NCBI GenBank assembly: GCA_041485845.1
Contig: JBGPKH010000459.1
Coordinates: forward strand, 1-7,496
Direction of reading: 5' to 3'
DNA from: OMOG01 sp041485845
Lineage (GTDB): Bacteria; Acidobacteriota; Terriglobia; Bryobacterales; Bryobacteraceae
Length of the DNA stretch: 7,496 nt
A model generated the notes under the pieces. The model was given only the letters and a program-made list of their open reading frames with translations, ran no database searches and was not told the DNA's origin. Position 1 is the stretch's first letter. Each line of letters starts with the position of its first letter. Shown in pieces: positions 7,496 to 7,496 of the stretch. The translations under genes and the position numbers were made by a program.

Positions 7496-7496
7496 C

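Noticed and set aside
1..7496. tRNA or rRNA genes, CRISPR arrays, insertion sequences, attachment sites
   Set aside because: No regular repeat-spacer pattern, no transposase-like frame with terminal inverted repeats and no tRNA-like cloverleaf were seen by eye; nearly all of the window outside 2659-3119 is protein coding.

Overview
This is a high-GC bacterial window, probably from a soil or sediment chromosome. The content (a NuoB-type complex I subunit, a GH77 glucanotransferase, a large CheB-CheR-PAS-kinase fusion, and a decayed TPR tail of a kind common in Acidobacteriota) fits the Bryobacterales/Solibacter lineage of Acidobacteriota. That placement is inference from protein style; there is no rRNA or other marker to confirm it.

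Layout. At the left edge (1-306, minus) is the N-terminal 102 codons of nuoB, running out of the window. Divergent from it is malQ (343-2658, plus), a full-length 4-alpha-glucanotransferase with all three catalytic carboxylates. Then comes a 461-base stretch (2659-3119) between convergent genes. It has no intact gene but holds two protein-like remnants on the minus strand, the clearer being a frameshifted C-terminal tail of a TPR protein. The right half is a two-gene minus-strand operon, transcribed from right to left. First is a 1197-residue protein joining a CheB methylesterase, a CheR methyltransferase, a Glu-rich coiled coil, PAS-type domains and a histidine kinase (3902-7495, at or beyond the right edge). 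Two bases after its stop is a stand-alone, soluble 259-residue histidine kinase (3120-3899).

How the genes work together. The two kinase modules are clearly paralogous along their whole dimerisation and ATPase regions, and the near-overlap of the genes predicts translational coupling. The upstream kinase has a standard H-box (His-Asp, then Pro). In the downstream kinase the Asp after the phospho-acceptor His is Asn and the Pro is Ser, while the ATP-binding motifs are kept. This suggests an altered partner: a biased kinase, a phosphatase, or one half of a heterodimer. No receiver domain or chemoreceptor is visible, so the output is unknown. malQ and nuoB have no evident functional link to this signalling pair.
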